Positions 1 through 8,376 of a stretch of DNA of 64,000 bases are shown here, one piece after another. Numbering within the stretch: the first letter of the stretch is position 1; every line of letters starts with the position of its first letter. The position numbers and the translations under genes are program-made. Under the pieces are notes generated by a model. That model ran no database searches. It was not told the origin of the DNA and saw only the letters and a program-made list of their open reading frames with translations. Source of the stretch: Acidimicrobiia bacterium (GTDB taxonomy: Bacteria > Actinomycetota > Acidimicrobiia > Acidimicrobiales > Aldehydirespiratoraceae); contig JAJEJB010000040.1 of NCBI GenBank assembly GCA_022828135.1, forward strand, positions 1 to 64,000, given 5' to 3'.

Positions 1-1
1 G

Positions 2-226
2 CGTCCCGCGTACGGCGATGCGACGTCGGCGAACTATGCCGACTTCGGCAGCGTCTACGGGACGCTCACCTTCAATCCCGGCGAGACGTCGAAGACGGTC
101 ACGGTGAGCCTGACCGACGACACTCAGTCGGAGGGCGACGAGACGTTTGTCTTCTCGCTCTACGGCGCGGTCCAGGCGAGGCTCAGCGACAGGGAGGCGG
201 TCGGCACGATCATCGACAACGACTGA
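2..226 (+). CDS. C-terminal fragment of a Calx-beta domain protein (5' end outside window)
   Basis: The reading frame is open from the first bases and ends in TGA at 224-226, so only the last 74 residues are visible. They form the end of a Calx-beta repeat: a TLTFNPGETSKTVTV strand followed by DDTQSEGDETFVFSL and the closing GTIIDND motif that ends most Calx-beta units. Calx-beta repeats bind calcium and occur in long secreted or cell-surface adhesion proteins. The full length, the number of repeats and any anchor cannot be judged from here. The domain call is firm; the surface location is inference. Confidence 0.85.
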   Translation, partial: RPAYGDATSANYADFGSVYGTLTFNPGETSKTVTVSLTDDTQSEGDETFVFSLYGAVQARLSDREAVGTIIDND

Positions 227-521
227 CAGGGCGCGCAAAGGGGTGAGAGCGGTCGCGTCGCAGCGGGGCCATTCCCGCTCTTGTTCGCTGCGCTCACGGG
301 CCGCTCGGGCCACGGCCTCGCCCGTATGGCCGGAATCGCTCGCCTATTCGCTCGGCCTCTGACCGCGCGGATCGAGTGCCTCGCAAGCACGAGAAGGGCC
401 GGTCCGATAAGTTCACCTCTTGGGACTGCGGTCGCCTACGCTGCCCCCGCCATGTTTGACCGCTCGGAGGCTCGAGTCACGATGACGCAACGCCAGGCCA
501 GTCGTAGCGGCAGGCGGTTAA
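227..521. other. Intergenic stretch without a supported gene
   Basis: Between the Calx-beta gene and the collagen-like segment no reading frame has recognisable protein sequence. The stretch holds copy 1 of a dispersed repeat (274-332). A short frame opens with ATG at 482 but runs into TGA after about 24 codons. I see nothing else in it. Confidence 0.6.
274..332 (+). repeat. Dispersed intergenic repeat, copy 1
   Basis: The core reads CCCGCTCTTGTTCGC, then CGCTCACGGGCCGCTCGGG, then CCACGGCCTCGC. The same core occurs at 2719-2773 and 15265-15316 (both reverse) and at 27574-27624 (forward). It contains a small stem, GGCCG/CGGCC. Copies 1 and 2 also share the flank GCCCGTATGG, and copies 1 and 4 share CGCGTCGCAGC about 12 bp upstream, so the unit may be about 75 bp long. 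Confidence 0.75.
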
Positions 522-764
522 GGTCCGCCGGGTCCGCGCGGTCCGATCGGTCCTGAGGGTGCATCGGGAGCGATAGGCGGTTCAGGTCCGCCGGGTGGGT
601 CGGGTCCGCCGGGTCCGCCGGGGTCGTTTGGGCCTCCCGGTCCGCCCGGTCCGCGGGGTGTGCCGGGTCAGGACGGGTCCGGTCCGCCGGGTTCGCAGGG
701 TCCGCCGGGTCCGCTCGGGCCGCCGGGCCCGCCCGGTCCGCCCGCATCCGTCTCTGAGCCATGA
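522..764 (+). pseudogene. Collagen-like Gly-X-Y segment, probably a gene remnant
   Basis: From 522 to the TGA at 762-764 one frame encodes about 25 Gly-X-Y triplets, including [13 protein letters not shown] and [15 protein letters not shown], and ends in PPASVSEP. Gly-X-Y repeats form collagen triple helices and occur in bacterial surface proteins. No start codon with a ribosome site precedes it: the frame is closed by TAA at 519-521. That TAA lies in a short repeat whose second copy (near 575) reads TCA, so a single C-to-A change could have made the stop. The 3' end overlaps the next gene as ATGA, which suggests former translational coupling. It may instead be the end of a frameshifted gene. 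Confidence 0.6.
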
Positions 765-2716
765 TCCAGGACCAATGCCCAACGTCACTGGGGGTAGATT
801 ACTGGCCCGTGGACGAGGAGGCGCAGCAGCCGGGTCCCAACGGCGAACCGAGGCGCTTCAGCCAGCGGGTGGCCGCAACGAGGCTCCCACTGCTGGTGCT
901 GGGTCTGGCCGCGCTTGCCGGCTGGTCGCTGATGCTCGTGTCGGTGCTCGGCGGCGGCGGCGACGGCGACACGCCTGGGGACGCAGGGCCCGTCTACGGC
1001 GGCGAAGCCGAGGGCCTTCATGCCCACACCGTCTCCTACCAGCACACTCACAGCCACACTCACGCCGACGGCACCACCCACACCGACGCCCACACCCACC
1101 AACACCACTACGAGCACAGCCACCCGGTCGACGGATCTGACGCGGGGGTCCACAGCCACGCGGTCGACGCGCCCGACGCCGGGGGCCACGGCCACGCGGT
1201 CGACGAATCTGATGCCGCCGGTCGCGGCCACGCCGCAGATGAGTCCGATGTTGCAGCCGCCGGGCAGCAGGCACCGTCACCGGAGGCCGCGGCGGCGGCG
1301 CCGTCGCTGGAGGATCGCACCGGTGAGGTGCATGTGCATTCCGACGGGCTGGTGCACACCCACGGTGCGGGGGCGCCTGAGACTTGGACGGTGACCTACA
1401 CCTCAGAGGGGTTGTTCGTGCCTGAGCGCATAGACGTCCCCACCGGTGACACGGTGACGTTCGTCAACGCCTCCGATGATCCGGTGTGGCCCGCCTCCAA
1501 CATCCATCCCACCCACGAGATCCTGCCGGACTTCGACCCGCTGGGGGTGATCTGGCCCGGCGAGAGCTGGTCGCACACCTTCGACAAGAACGGCTACTGG
1601 CGCTACCACAACCACATCGAAGCCAACCAGACCGGCCTGGTGGTGTCCACCGGCGGCCCCGACGAGGCCCTCGAACCGCTGCTCGCCGACATGCAGGAGC
1701 CGGTGTTCCTGCCGGTGCCGGCCGGCGCGGGCGGCGCGGCGCTCTTCGATGACGCCGAGCAGCTGCGGGAGTTCGTGGAGCTGTACGGGCCGGCCGCCGC
1801 GGTGGTGGCGCTCAAGGCGGTGGAGCTCGACACCGGCCGCTACTGCCACGACGCCGCCCACGAGGCCGGGCGCCTGGCCTATGAGATCTTCGGCCCTGTC
1901 TCGTTCGCCATATCGGGCCACGAGTGCCAGGCGGGCGCGCTGCACGGGTCGACGGAGGCCATGTTCGCGGCCCGCGGCACGTCGCGGCTCGCCGAGGACG
2001 TGGCCGCGCTGTGCTCGAGGGCAGACAACCGGTTCGTGCGCCACCAGTGCTACCACGGCGTGGGCCACGGGCTCATGGCCTGGACCACCTACGAGATACA
2101 CGAGGCGCTGGAGCAGTGTGACGTGATCGAGCGCGCCTACGACGCTTCGTCGTGCTATTCGGGGGTGTTCATGGAGAACGTCGTGGGCGGGCTCTCGGGC
2201 GTGATGGGCCACGAGACCGAGTATCTGCGCGCCGACGACCCCCACTTTCCCTGCGATGTGATCGAGTCCAAGTACCGCGCCGACTGCTACTACTACCAGA
2301 CCTCGCACATGTGGAGAGTCTTCGACGGCGACATGTCGCAGATCGCGGGGGTGTGCGCCGCCCTCGAGGGCCGGGCCCGGGATCTGTGCTTCTCGTCCTA
2401 CGGCCGCGATGTGGGCAACCAGACCCGCGGCGACCCCGCCGGGGCCATCGAGCTGTGCGGCCACGCCCCGGCGGGCGAGGACCGGGTGGAGTGCATCTCC
2501 GGGTCGGCCCAGGACCGCTTCTGGGAGACCACCGGCGCCGACGAGGCCATCTCGCTGTGCTCGATGCTCACCGACCCCGCCGAGACCGAGTCCTGCTGGT
2601 GGACCATCATCGACCGGGCCGGCGACGTGTTCGTCGACGAAGCCGGCCGCCGCGGCTTCTGCGACCGCATACCCGATGACCGCCGCCCAACCTGCCTGTC
2701 AGAAATAGTCGCATAA
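761..2716 (+). CDS. Membrane-anchored His-rich, cupredoxin and Cys-rich protein of unknown function
   Basis: This 651-residue protein has a short cytoplasmic start, one membrane segment at about 42-63, and a His-rich part at about 86-201 with HTHSHTH and HTHQHH clusters and an imperfect roughly 13-residue repeat ending in [13 protein letters not shown] units. A cupredoxin-like domain follows at about 207-296, with candidate metal ligands in IHPTHE and WRYHNH. The last 290 residues contain some 16 cysteines, often next to His ([26 protein letters not shown]), as expected for a disulfide-rich extracytoplasmic domain. I do not recognise that domain. Copper or other metal binding outside the cell is inferred. 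The start overlaps the stop of the collagen-like segment (ATGA). Confidence 0.8.
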   Translation: MIQDQCPTSLGVDYWPVDEEAQQPGPNGEPRRFSQRVAATRLPLLVLGLAALAGWSLMLVSVLGGGGDGDTPGDAGPVYGGEAEGLHAHTVSYQHTHSHTHADGTTHTDAHTHQHHYEHSHPVDGSDAGVHSHAVDAPDAGGHGHAVDESDAAGRGHAADESDVAAAGQQAPSPEAAAAAPSLEDRTGEVHVHSDGLVHTHGAGAPETWTVTYTSEGLFVPERIDVPTGDTVTFVNASDDPVWPASNIHPTHEILPDFDPLGVIWPGESWSHTFDKNGYWRYHNHIEANQTGLVVSTGGPDEALEPLLADMQEPVFLPVPAGAGGAALFDDAEQLREFVELYGPAAAVVALKAVELDTGRYCHDAAHEAGRLAYEIFGPVSFAISGHECQAGALHGSTEAMFAARGTSRLAEDVAALCSRADNRFVRHQCYHGVGHGLMAWTTYEIHEALEQCDVIERAYDASSCYSGVFMENVVGGLSGVMGHETEYLRADDPHFPCDVIESKYRADCYYYQTSHMWRVFDGDMSQIAGVCAALEGRARDLCFSSYGRDVGNQTRGDPAGAIELCGHAPAGEDRVECISGSAQDRFWETTGADEAISLCSMLTDPAETESCWWTIIDRAGDVFVDEAGRRGFCDRIPDDRRPTCLSEIVA

Positions 2717-2718
2717 CC

Positions 2719-2773
2719 GGCCCATACGGGCGAGGCCGTGGCCCGAGCGGCCCTCCGGTCACAAGAGCGGGAA
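2719..2773 (-). repeat. Dispersed intergenic repeat, copy 2
   Basis: This is an inverted, slightly diverged copy of the repeat at 274-332: GCGAGGCCGTGGCCCGAGCGG, with CAAGAGCGGGAA at its far end. It begins directly after the stop of the 651-residue protein gene and shares the extra flank CCATACGGGC with copy 1. The pair therefore brackets that gene as inverted repeats. Confidence 0.7.
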
Positions 2774-2835
2774 TACCCCGCCCCAACGCGACCGGTTGCG
2801 CCTGCCCACGCACCTTCTGACGGAACCGCGCCGGG

Positions 2836-3303
2836 CTACAGCTCGTCGAGCGATTCGCCGGACGAGCCGATCGAGATGAACTCGATGATGGTGCCGAAGG
2901 GGTCCCGGCAGTACACCGACTCGCCGCTGTGGTCGTAGCCCAGTGGTTCCCCCATCCGGGCGCCGCCCAGTTCGACGACCCGGTCGAGGGCGGCCCGGAC
3001 GTCGTCCACCTCGATGGCGAGATGGCGCAGCCCCAGCTCGTGGGCGCCCCGACCGGCGGGATCGTCTCCGACTCGGGCGGGGGCGTGGTACTGCCACAGC
3101 TCCAGGTAGCTGCTCGACCCGCGCATCATCGCACCGTCGGCGGAGGATCCGACCAGTCCCACTGCACTGTCGGCGTCGGGGGCGGGGCTACGCCACCGGT
3201 CCCGCGCGATGATCTCCATGTCCAACAGAGCGCTGTAGAAGGCGATGGCCGCGTCCAGGTCGCGAACCACCACCCCGGCGTGGTGGATTCCCCGGATTCG
3301 CAA
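2836..3303 (-). CDS. VOC family (glyoxalase/dioxygenase-like) protein
   Basis: The 155-residue product is a single vicinal-oxygen-chelate domain. It starts with IRGIHHAGVVVRDLDAAIAFY (first metal His in HHAG), has GLRHLAIEVDDV in the second half (another metal-type His), and ends with DPFGTIIEFIS, which supplies the usual Glu. Such proteins bind a divalent metal and act as isomerases, dioxygenases or antibiotic-binding proteins; the substrate cannot be read here. The likely start is TTG at 3303, two bases after the stop of the neighbouring two-domain VOC gene, so the two are probably co-transcribed and coupled. Confidence 0.75.
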   Translation of the reverse strand: MRIRGIHHAGVVVRDLDAAIAFYSALLDMEIIARDRWRSPAPDADSAVGLVGSSADGAMMRGSSSYLELWQYHAPARVGDDPAGRGAHELGLRHLAIEVDDVRAALDRVVELGGARMGEPLGYDHSGESVYCRDPFGTIIEFISIGSSGESLDEL

Positions 3304-3305
3304 CG

Positions 3306-4178
3306 TCAGGCAGCCAGGCGCTCGCGCACCTGCACCAGGTTGCCGCTGGGCTCGCGCAGGTAACCGGTGCGGGCGCCGATGCGGTCGTCGTGGGCGGGGG
3401 CGGCCACCTCGCCGAATCCGGCGGCTATGGCGTCGCGCCAGGCGGCGTCCACGTCGCCGGCCTGGTAGAGCACGGTGGAGATCACCGGCCCGTGGCGCTC
3501 CATCAGGGCGTGCTCGGCCTCGGTGCTGGGGGTGGCCAGCACGTTCACGCACTGGCGGCCCTCGTAGGTGTGGTCGGCCAGGTACACCAGCCCGTCGTTG
3601 CCGCTGCGGGCGTCGAGGATGATCCGCTGGCCCAGCACGTCGGTGTACCAGTCGACCTGGCTGTCCAGGTCCCGGCATAGCTGCACCACGCCCAAGGTCT
3701 GTAGGCCTGGATGCCCCACCGGGCGGAACTCCACGTCGGGAGTCTTGAACTCGCTCGGGTACGACATGATCTCCACCCAGCGACCCTCGGGGTCGATGGC
3801 CACGAAGCCGTGGTAGGTGTCGCCGAACTCCTCGTAGGGCATGGCCACGGTGGCGCCGTTGGACTGGAGATGGTCGACGGTGTCGTAGGCGCTGGGCACG
3901 ATCCAGCAGATGTGGTTGATGCCCGAGTCGTGCTCGGCGAACCATCTGCGCTCGTACTCGAACTGGTACGGCGGCGCCTCGAGTTGCATCTGGAAGGGAG
4001 CGCCGCAGGCCAGAAAGGTGTAGTCCACACCCCCTTCGCCGGTGTGGTGCATGTCGGCGACGCCCTGCCAGTAGTAGGCGGGGATGGCGTGGTACCAGCG
4101 CAGCCAGTTCCACATGGCGTCGCGGGGCTGTTTCTCGTAGATGCACAGGTGGTGAAGCTGGTAGGTGGGCACAGTCAT
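3306..4178 (-). CDS. Two-domain VOC family protein (extradiol dioxygenase-like)
   Basis: The 290-residue protein carries two tandem VOC modules, roughly 5-140 and 158-288. Module one begins YQLHHLCIYE and ends DPEGRWVEIMSYP; module two begins LGVVQLCRDLDSQVDWY and ends EPSGNLVQVRE. This architecture is typical of ring-cleaving extradiol dioxygenases and related lyases. The second module lacks an obvious His in its first strand, so the metal site, if present, would use the remaining ligands. It is followed two bases later by a second VOC gene. Substrate unknown. Confidence 0.7.
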   Translation of the reverse strand: MTVPTYQLHHLCIYEKQPRDAMWNWLRWYHAIPAYYWQGVADMHHTGEGGVDYTFLACGAPFQMQLEAPPYQFEYERRWFAEHDSGINHICWIVPSAYDTVDHLQSNGATVAMPYEEFGDTYHGFVAIDPEGRWVEIMSYPSEFKTPDVEFRPVGHPGLQTLGVVQLCRDLDSQVDWYTDVLGQRIILDARSGNDGLVYLADHTYEGRQCVNVLATPSTEAEHALMERHGPVISTVLYQAGDVDAAWRDAIAAGFGEVAAPAHDDRIGARTGYLREPSGNLVQVRERLAA

Positions 4179-4273
4179 CGGCGTCTCCCGGCGCGGTCGT
4201 TGCTGGTGCGGGTGCTCACGATAGGTGGGAACCGGTCACGAGGCCCGATCCGGCAAGCCTCCCGGCTCCAGCC

Positions 4274-4690
4274 CTACAGATCGTCAGGGACGGCCAGACG
4301 CTCCAGCGGCTGGCCTGTGATGTCGGCAATGAGCCCGAAGTCCTTGTCGAAGTGCAGGACGGTCAGCCCAGCGCCTTCGGCGGTCGCGGCGATCAGGAGA
4401 TCGGGAACCGAGGGTGCCCGATGATGGCCCGTATGCGCCAGGGCAAGTTGCACCGCGACCGCACGGTCCTCGATGGCGGGCGTGAGGTACTCGACGGGCA
4501 TGGCGCTGAGCGGAGGCTCGGCGAAACTGCGTTGGAGGTCTTGGGCTGAGCGGGCCGAGAACCCGATCTCCAGCCGGGTCACCGTGGAGATGCGGACCAG
4601 CCCGCGCTGGATTCTCGACGCCCACTCCGCGGCGTCGGGGCTTGCGTCGAGCCGTACCAGGGCCGACTTGTCGATCAGCCAGGCGGTCAT
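4274..4690 (-). CDS. vapC: PIN-domain ribonuclease toxin, VapC-like
   Basis: The 138-residue protein has the PIN fold acidic residues in order: Asp7 in LIDKSAL, Glu41 in TRLEIGF, Asp97 in [10 protein letters not shown], and Asp115/117 in [11 protein letters not shown]. VapC toxins are Mg-dependent RNases that cleave tRNA or rRNA and are held inactive by VapB. Its ATG overlaps the stop of the upstream RHH antitoxin gene by four bases (ATGA), the classic antitoxin-first arrangement. Length and motifs are normal, so the toxin looks intact. Confidence 0.88.
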   Translation of the reverse strand: MTAWLIDKSALVRLDASPDAAEWASRIQRGLVRISTVTRLEIGFSARSAQDLQRSFAEPPLSAMPVEYLTPAIEDRAVAVQLALAHTGHHRAPSVPDLLIAATAEGAGLTVLHFDKDFGLIADITGQPLERLAVPDDL

Positions 4691-4908
4691 GACCAGGCCG
4701 ACCGCATCACCTCGGGGTCAGCCAGGTCTGCGAAGGTCTCCTTGAAGCGCCGGAGAGACTCCACGGTCACTTCGCCGGCAGGCCCGGCGCGTTCCCGCTC
4801 GAGCGTCCTCCGCAGGTACTCGGCCCTTGACAGTCCGGCGTTCTTGGCGTTGGCCTCGATAGCTGCGACTACGTCGTCGGGAACGTCACGAATGAGAATG
4901 TCGGTCAC
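4687..4908 (-). CDS. vapB: Ribbon-helix-helix antitoxin, VapB-like
   Basis: The 73-residue protein starts at GTG 4908, directly behind a strong GAGGAGG ribosome site. Residues 1-40 ([17 protein letters not shown], then [15 protein letters not shown]) form a ribbon-helix-helix DNA-binding domain of the FitA/VapB type, and the acidic C-terminal part would wrap the toxin. It is translationally coupled to vapC. A perfect 15-bp inverted repeat lies just upstream and is the probable autoregulatory operator. Confidence 0.85.
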   Translation of the reverse strand: MTDILIRDVPDDVVAAIEANAKNAGLSRAEYLRRTLERERAGPAGEVTVESLRRFKETFADLADPEVMRSAWS

Positions 4909-4923
4909 GGCTCCTCCTCGCCC

Positions 4924-4957
4924 AGAACTGGTGATATCGGAGGATATCACCAGTTCT
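4924..4957. promoter_or_regulatory. Perfect palindrome, probable vapBC operator
   Basis: AGAACTGGTGATATC at 4924-4938 is repeated exactly as its reverse complement at 4943-4957, with a four-base centre (GGAG). The 3' edge of the palindrome lies about 15 bases from the vapB start. RHH antitoxins bind such palindromes and repress their own operon. The element is strikingly AT-richer than its surroundings. Confidence 0.85.
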
Positions 4958-5032
4958 AAGTCCGCCGCTGCCAGCCCTAACACCCGCCCGGTAGCGTCGT
5001 TTCACCGCCGGACGACATCGGAGCGTGAGCGA

Positions 5033-5269
5033 GTGGCCCCTGACCAAGACACGGCGCCGAGCGTCGACGAGCCGTCATTGCCCGAGGGCGAGTTCACGTG
5101 GCACAAGCTGGTCGATCTGGACGAGCTGGGCGACGGCCGGGTGATGACGGTGACGGTGGGCCACGGGAGCCTGTGCGTGACCCGCACCGCCGACGGCGGC
5201 TTTGGCTGCCTCGACAACGCCTGCCCGCACCAGGGCGGCCTGCTGGGAGAGGGCTCGACGGCGCCGTAG
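5033..5269 (+). pseudogene. Truncated Rieske-like ferredoxin domain (gene remnant)
   Basis: The 78-residue frame starts at GTG 5033 and reads as the beginning of a Rieske [2Fe-2S] domain: FTWHKLVDLDEL, then LCVTRTADGGFGCLDNACPHQGG. A Rieske cluster needs CxH near position 67 and a second CxxH about 16 residues later. Here only CPHQGG is present, and TAG follows within ten codons, so the cluster cannot form. Just beyond, another frame gives the end of a thiamine-diphosphate enzyme (see next entry). The two pieces look like the ends of one longer Rieske/TPP-enzyme fusion gene after an internal deletion. Confidence 0.65.
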
Positions 5270-5334
5270 AAGCAGCCCTCGACCATCGGGGCCCCGCCCT
5301 GGTCGAGATCCTCACCGACCCCCTCCTGGTCTAG
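5244..5334 (+). pseudogene. C-terminal remnant of a TPP-dependent enzyme
   Basis: In a different frame from the Rieske piece, the sequence up to TAG 5332-5334 reads GAVEAALDHRGPALVEILTD followed by PLLV. The segment GPALVEILTDP is characteristic of the last residues of pyruvate-oxidase or acetolactate-synthase type proteins. No other part of such an enzyme is found here, so this is a broken gene end, probably joined to the Rieske piece by deletion. Confidence 0.5.
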
Positions 5335-5492
5335 AGCCGCGGCCTGGCATCGCCCTGATCAAGGGTGAGGTGTCGGGGATGGTTCAGGGTCATCCCTGAT
5401 TGGGCGATGGGACGCTACTGGGGACGATGGGGGTCGTGAACCCGCCAGTTGCGGAGCCGCAACCTGCGGGCGGGAACGGAACAGTGCGGTCC

Positions 5493-5507
5493 TATGATCC
5501 GCTGGTG
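5493..5507 (+). promoter_or_regulatory. -10 box and leaderless start of the ABC exporter operon
   Basis: TATGAT at 5493-5498 ends six bases before the GTG start codon at 5505, and no ribosome site is seen. This is the spacing of a leaderless actinobacterial transcript and is the reason for choosing GTG 5505 rather than the upstream in-frame ATGs at 5400 and 5427. Confidence 0.5.
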
Positions 5508-6428
5508 ACCATCGTGGAGACGCAGGCGCTGACGCAGCGATTCGGCTCCACTCTGGCCCTCGACGCTCTCGACCTCCAGATGCAGCCCGGAGTGACTGGG
5601 CTGGTGGGCGCCAACGGCGCAGGCAAGACGACGTTGCTCAACGCCATGCTCGGGCTGCGGGTGCCCGCGTCGGGATCACTCACCGTGCTGGGCTTCGACC
5701 CGCAGACGGCCGGCCAGCGGCTCAGAGCCATGGTCGGTTTCGCGCCCGAGCGCAACGTGCTGCCCGACGAGATGCGGGCCGTCGACTTCGTCCGGCACCT
5801 GTCCGAGGTGCGGGGACTGCCCCGCGGCGAGGCCCGCAACCGGGCCTCCGACACCCTGTGGCTGGTGGGGCTGGGCGAGGAGCGCCTCCGGACGCTGGGC
5901 ACCATGTCGACCGGCCAGCGCCAGCGGGTGAAGCTGGCCCAGGCCATCGCCTCGGATCCCAAGCTTGTGCTGCTCGACGAGCCCACCGACGGCCTCGACC
6001 CGATGCAGCGCAGCGAGATGCTGACCCTCATCGGCCAGATCAGCCGAGACTTCTCGATCAACGTCGTGCTGTCCTCGCACCAGCTCGAGGAGGTCGAGCG
6101 GGTGTGCGACAACGTGGTGGCCCTGGATGCCGGCCGACTCGTGGCCTGTGGGCCGATCAGCGACCTCGTCGGCGCGGGCGACGGGATCACGCTCGAGCTG
6201 GTGGACGTGGCCGAGCCCGCCGGATCGGTCGACGCGGTAGAGGCCGCACTGCGGGCCGGCGGACTCGATGTTCGGCGCCAAGCGGCCACGCTGCAGTTGC
6301 GGGGCGCGGCTTTCGACGAGCTCTGCGACCGGTCCCGCGACGCGGTGGCCGCGGCCGGTGCTCGGATCCGCCGCCTCGACACCCGGCGCCGCACGCTCGA
6401 GGACCTCTTCGAGGACGCGCCCCGATGA
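5505..6428 (+). CDS. ABC transporter ATP-binding protein (ABC-2 type system)
   Basis: The 307-residue ATPase has Walker A GANGAGKT at about 35-42, the signature MSTGQRQRVKLAQAIA, Walker B LVLLDEPTDGLDP and a switch His in LSSHQLEEV. The GFAPERNVLPDEM stretch and the C-terminal extension of about 90 residues are typical of drug or lipid exporters of the ABC-2 class, not of importers. It is the first gene of a four-gene run with 4-bp overlaps (ATPase, permease, ATPase, permease). Substrate unknown. Confidence 0.85.
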   Translation: MTIVETQALTQRFGSTLALDALDLQMQPGVTGLVGANGAGKTTLLNAMLGLRVPASGSLTVLGFDPQTAGQRLRAMVGFAPERNVLPDEMRAVDFVRHLSEVRGLPRGEARNRASDTLWLVGLGEERLRTLGTMSTGQRQRVKLAQAIASDPKLVLLDEPTDGLDPMQRSEMLTLIGQISRDFSINVVLSSHQLEEVERVCDNVVALDAGRLVACGPISDLVGAGDGITLELVDVAEPAGSVDAVEAALRAGGLDVRRQAATLQLRGAAFDELCDRSRDAVAAAGARIRRLDTRRRTLEDLFEDAPR

Positions 6429-7387
6429 GCGACACGCCCGCTCCTACTGCAGCCGCGCCGAACGGCGAGGAGGCCCAGATCATCGACCAGGGCTACCGGT
6501 CCTACGACGGCCCCCGCACCGGTCTGGCGGGATCGGTCCGCTCGGTGGTCCGCTACTCGGTGCGCCACACCCTGGGGCTCGGCCGCCCGGCCCGCCACAA
6601 GCTCCTGCCGTGGCTGGCGGTGGTGATCGCGCTGGTGCCCGCAGTGGTGTTCGTGGGGCTCGCGGTGGTGCTCAACGTGGACCTGATCACCGAAGAGATC
6701 CTGCCCGACTACCACCAGTACTACAGCTTCATCACCGTCGCGCTGTTCTTCTACTGCGGCATCGTCGTGCCCGACATCCTGGTCTCCGACCGCCGCAGCG
6801 GGATGCTCCAGCTGTACCTGTCGACCCCGCTTCAGCGGTGGAGCTACCTCGCCTCCAAGGCGCTGGCGGTGGCCCTCACGCTGGCCGTGCTCACCATCGG
6901 CCCGGTGCTGTTCCTCCTGGTGGCCTACACCATCGAGGGCTCGGGGCCCGACGGGCTAATCGAATGGCTCAAGATCTTCGTGCGGATCATCGTGGCTGGC
7001 GGGGCCATCTCGGCCGCGTTCACCGCGGCCAGCCTGGCTGCGGCCAGCCTCACCGACCGCCGGGCCTTCGCCTCGGTGGGGGTCATCCTGCTGCTGTGGG
7101 GCAGCGGGTTCGTGACGCTGGCGCTGGTGGAGGCGGCCGACATGAGCGCCAACGTCTACGCCTTCGACCTCGGAGGCATCGCCGACGAGCTCAAGAACAG
7201 GATCTACGGCATCGAGGGGATCGATCCCCTCGGGGGTGAGGATCCCGGACGGGACGACAACTTCAGCCCCGGGGCAGGACGAGCCGGCCTCTCCACCATG
7301 TTCGTGGCCGCAGCCAACCTTGCGTGGGTGGCGGTGGGCTCGGCCGTGGTGTGGTGGCGCTACCGGCGATTGGCGCTGAGCCGATGA
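6425..7387 (+). CDS. ABC-2 type transporter permease
   Basis: This 320-residue membrane protein has about six hydrophobic segments (for example LLPWLAVVIALVPAVVFVGL and ALAVALTLAVLTIGPVLFLL) and the DRRSGMLQLYLSTPLQRW loop usual in ABC-2 permeases. The N-terminus (EEAQIIDQGYRSYDGPRTG) is cytoplasmic. Its ATG overlaps the stop of the preceding ATPase (ATGA), and its own stop overlaps the next ATPase, so it is almost certainly the membrane partner of these ATPases. Confidence 0.8.
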   Translation: MSDTPAPTAAAPNGEEAQIIDQGYRSYDGPRTGLAGSVRSVVRYSVRHTLGLGRPARHKLLPWLAVVIALVPAVVFVGLAVVLNVDLITEEILPDYHQYYSFITVALFFYCGIVVPDILVSDRRSGMLQLYLSTPLQRWSYLASKALAVALTLAVLTIGPVLFLLVAYTIEGSGPDGLIEWLKIFVRIIVAGGAISAAFTAASLAAASLTDRRAFASVGVILLLWGSGFVTLALVEAADMSANVYAFDLGGIADELKNRIYGIEGIDPLGGEDPGRDDNFSPGAGRAGLSTMFVAAANLAWVAVGSAVVWWRYRRLALSR

Positions 7388-8376
7388 GCACACAGCCTCC
7401 CGCCCCCGTGCCTCCGCCGCCCGTGCCTCCAGCGTCCGCGCCACCCCTGCCGCCCGACGATTCGGCCATGGTCCAGGTCAACGGCGTGTCGAAGGTGTTC
7501 GGCGACGTAGTGGCGGTGTCGGACGTGACCTTCTCGGTGCGGGCCGGCGTCACCGCTCTGCTCGGACCCAACGGCGCCGGCAAGTCCACCCTGTTCAGGG
7601 TGATGTGCGGGCTGACCCCGCCCACCCAGGGCACCGTGCGGGTGCTGGGCGTCGACGCCCGCCGCGATCGCACCGTGCGGGGCCGCATCGGCCTCGTCCC
7701 CCAGCAGGACGGCCTGTTCGACCGGCTCAGTGCCCTCCAGTTCGTGTCGTTCGCGGCGGCCACCGAAGCCGTCGCCGGTCCCGAACCGGCGGCTCGGCGG
7801 GCCCTGGAGATCGTGGACCTCGACGCCGACGACTCCCGGCCGGTGTCGGGGTTCTCCAAGGGCATGCGCCAGCGGGTGAAGCTGGCCGCCGCGCTGGTGC
7901 ACGATCCCGAGGTTCTGATCCTCGACGAGCCCCTCACCGGGCTCGATCCCGTGCAGCGGCGCCGCATGATCGAGCTGTTCCACGGCCTCGGCGACGAGGG
8001 CCGGTGCGTGCTGGTGTCGAGCCACGTGCTCGAGGAGGTGGCCCGCCTCGGGTCCCGGATCCTGCTGATCGCCCAGGGACGGTTGGCCGCCACCGGCGAC
8101 TACCGCGAGCTGCGCGAGCTGATGGACGACCGCCCCCACCGGATCCGCATTGCCGTCGATCGGCCCCGGCAGTTCGCGGCCGCGCTGGTCGAGTCGGGCA
8201 CCGCGGTGGGGGTGAGCGTCGGCCGTGACTCCCTCGTTGTGGACACCCGCGACGTCGACCGCCTCGGCCGTGAGGTCGCGCCGCTGGCGCAGCGCCTCGA
8301 TACCCGCCTGTCGAGGGTCGCTCCCCTCGACGAGGACCTCGAATCGGTGTTCCGCTACCTGGTGGAGAAGCGATGA
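7384..8376 (+). CDS. ABC transporter ATP-binding protein (second ATPase of the exporter run)
   Basis: The 330-residue protein starts with a Pro-rich tail of about 27 residues, then a complete ATPase: Walker A GPNGAGKS, a Q-loop in LVPQQDGLF, signature FSKGMRQRVKLAAALV, Walker B VLILDEPLTGLDP and switch His in VSSHVLEEV. The C-terminal 100 residues form an accessory domain as in the first ATPase. It is coupled by ATGA overlaps on both sides. The two ATPases are clearly paralogous and may form a heterodimer or serve the two permeases separately. Confidence 0.85.
   Translation: MSTQPPAPVPPPPVPPASAPPLPPDDSAMVQVNGVSKVFGDVVAVSDVTFSVRAGVTALLGPNGAGKSTLFRVMCGLTPPTQGTVRVLGVDARRDRTVRGRIGLVPQQDGLFDRLSALQFVSFAAATEAVAGPEPAARRALEIVDLDADDSRPVSGFSKGMRQRVKLAAALVHDPEVLILDEPLTGLDPVQRRRMIELFHGLGDEGRCVLVSSHVLEEVARLGSRILLIAQGRLAATGDYRELRELMDDRPHRIRIAVDRPRQFAAALVESGTAVGVSVGRDSLVVDTRDVDRLGREVAPLAQRLDTRLSRVAPLDEDLESVFRYLVEKR

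Noticed and set aside
595..1140. A 181-codon Arg-rich frame over the collagen-like segment and the start of the next gene
   Set aside because: Its sequence ([12 protein letters not shown] and similar) is what GC-rich Gly-X-Y codons give when read in a shifted frame. The frame encoding Gly-X-Y and that of the 651-residue protein explain the region better.
4720..5030. Reading the Rieske-like frame as a longer protein starting at 4742
   Set aside because: That part runs antisense through vapB and its operator and has no Rieske-family sequence. GTG 5033 is the sensible beginning.
5492..6715. Long open frames on the minus strand opposite the ABC ATPase and permease genes
   Set aside because: They are antisense shadows of high-GC codon use: no motif, no ribosome site, and the plus-strand ABC motifs are complete.
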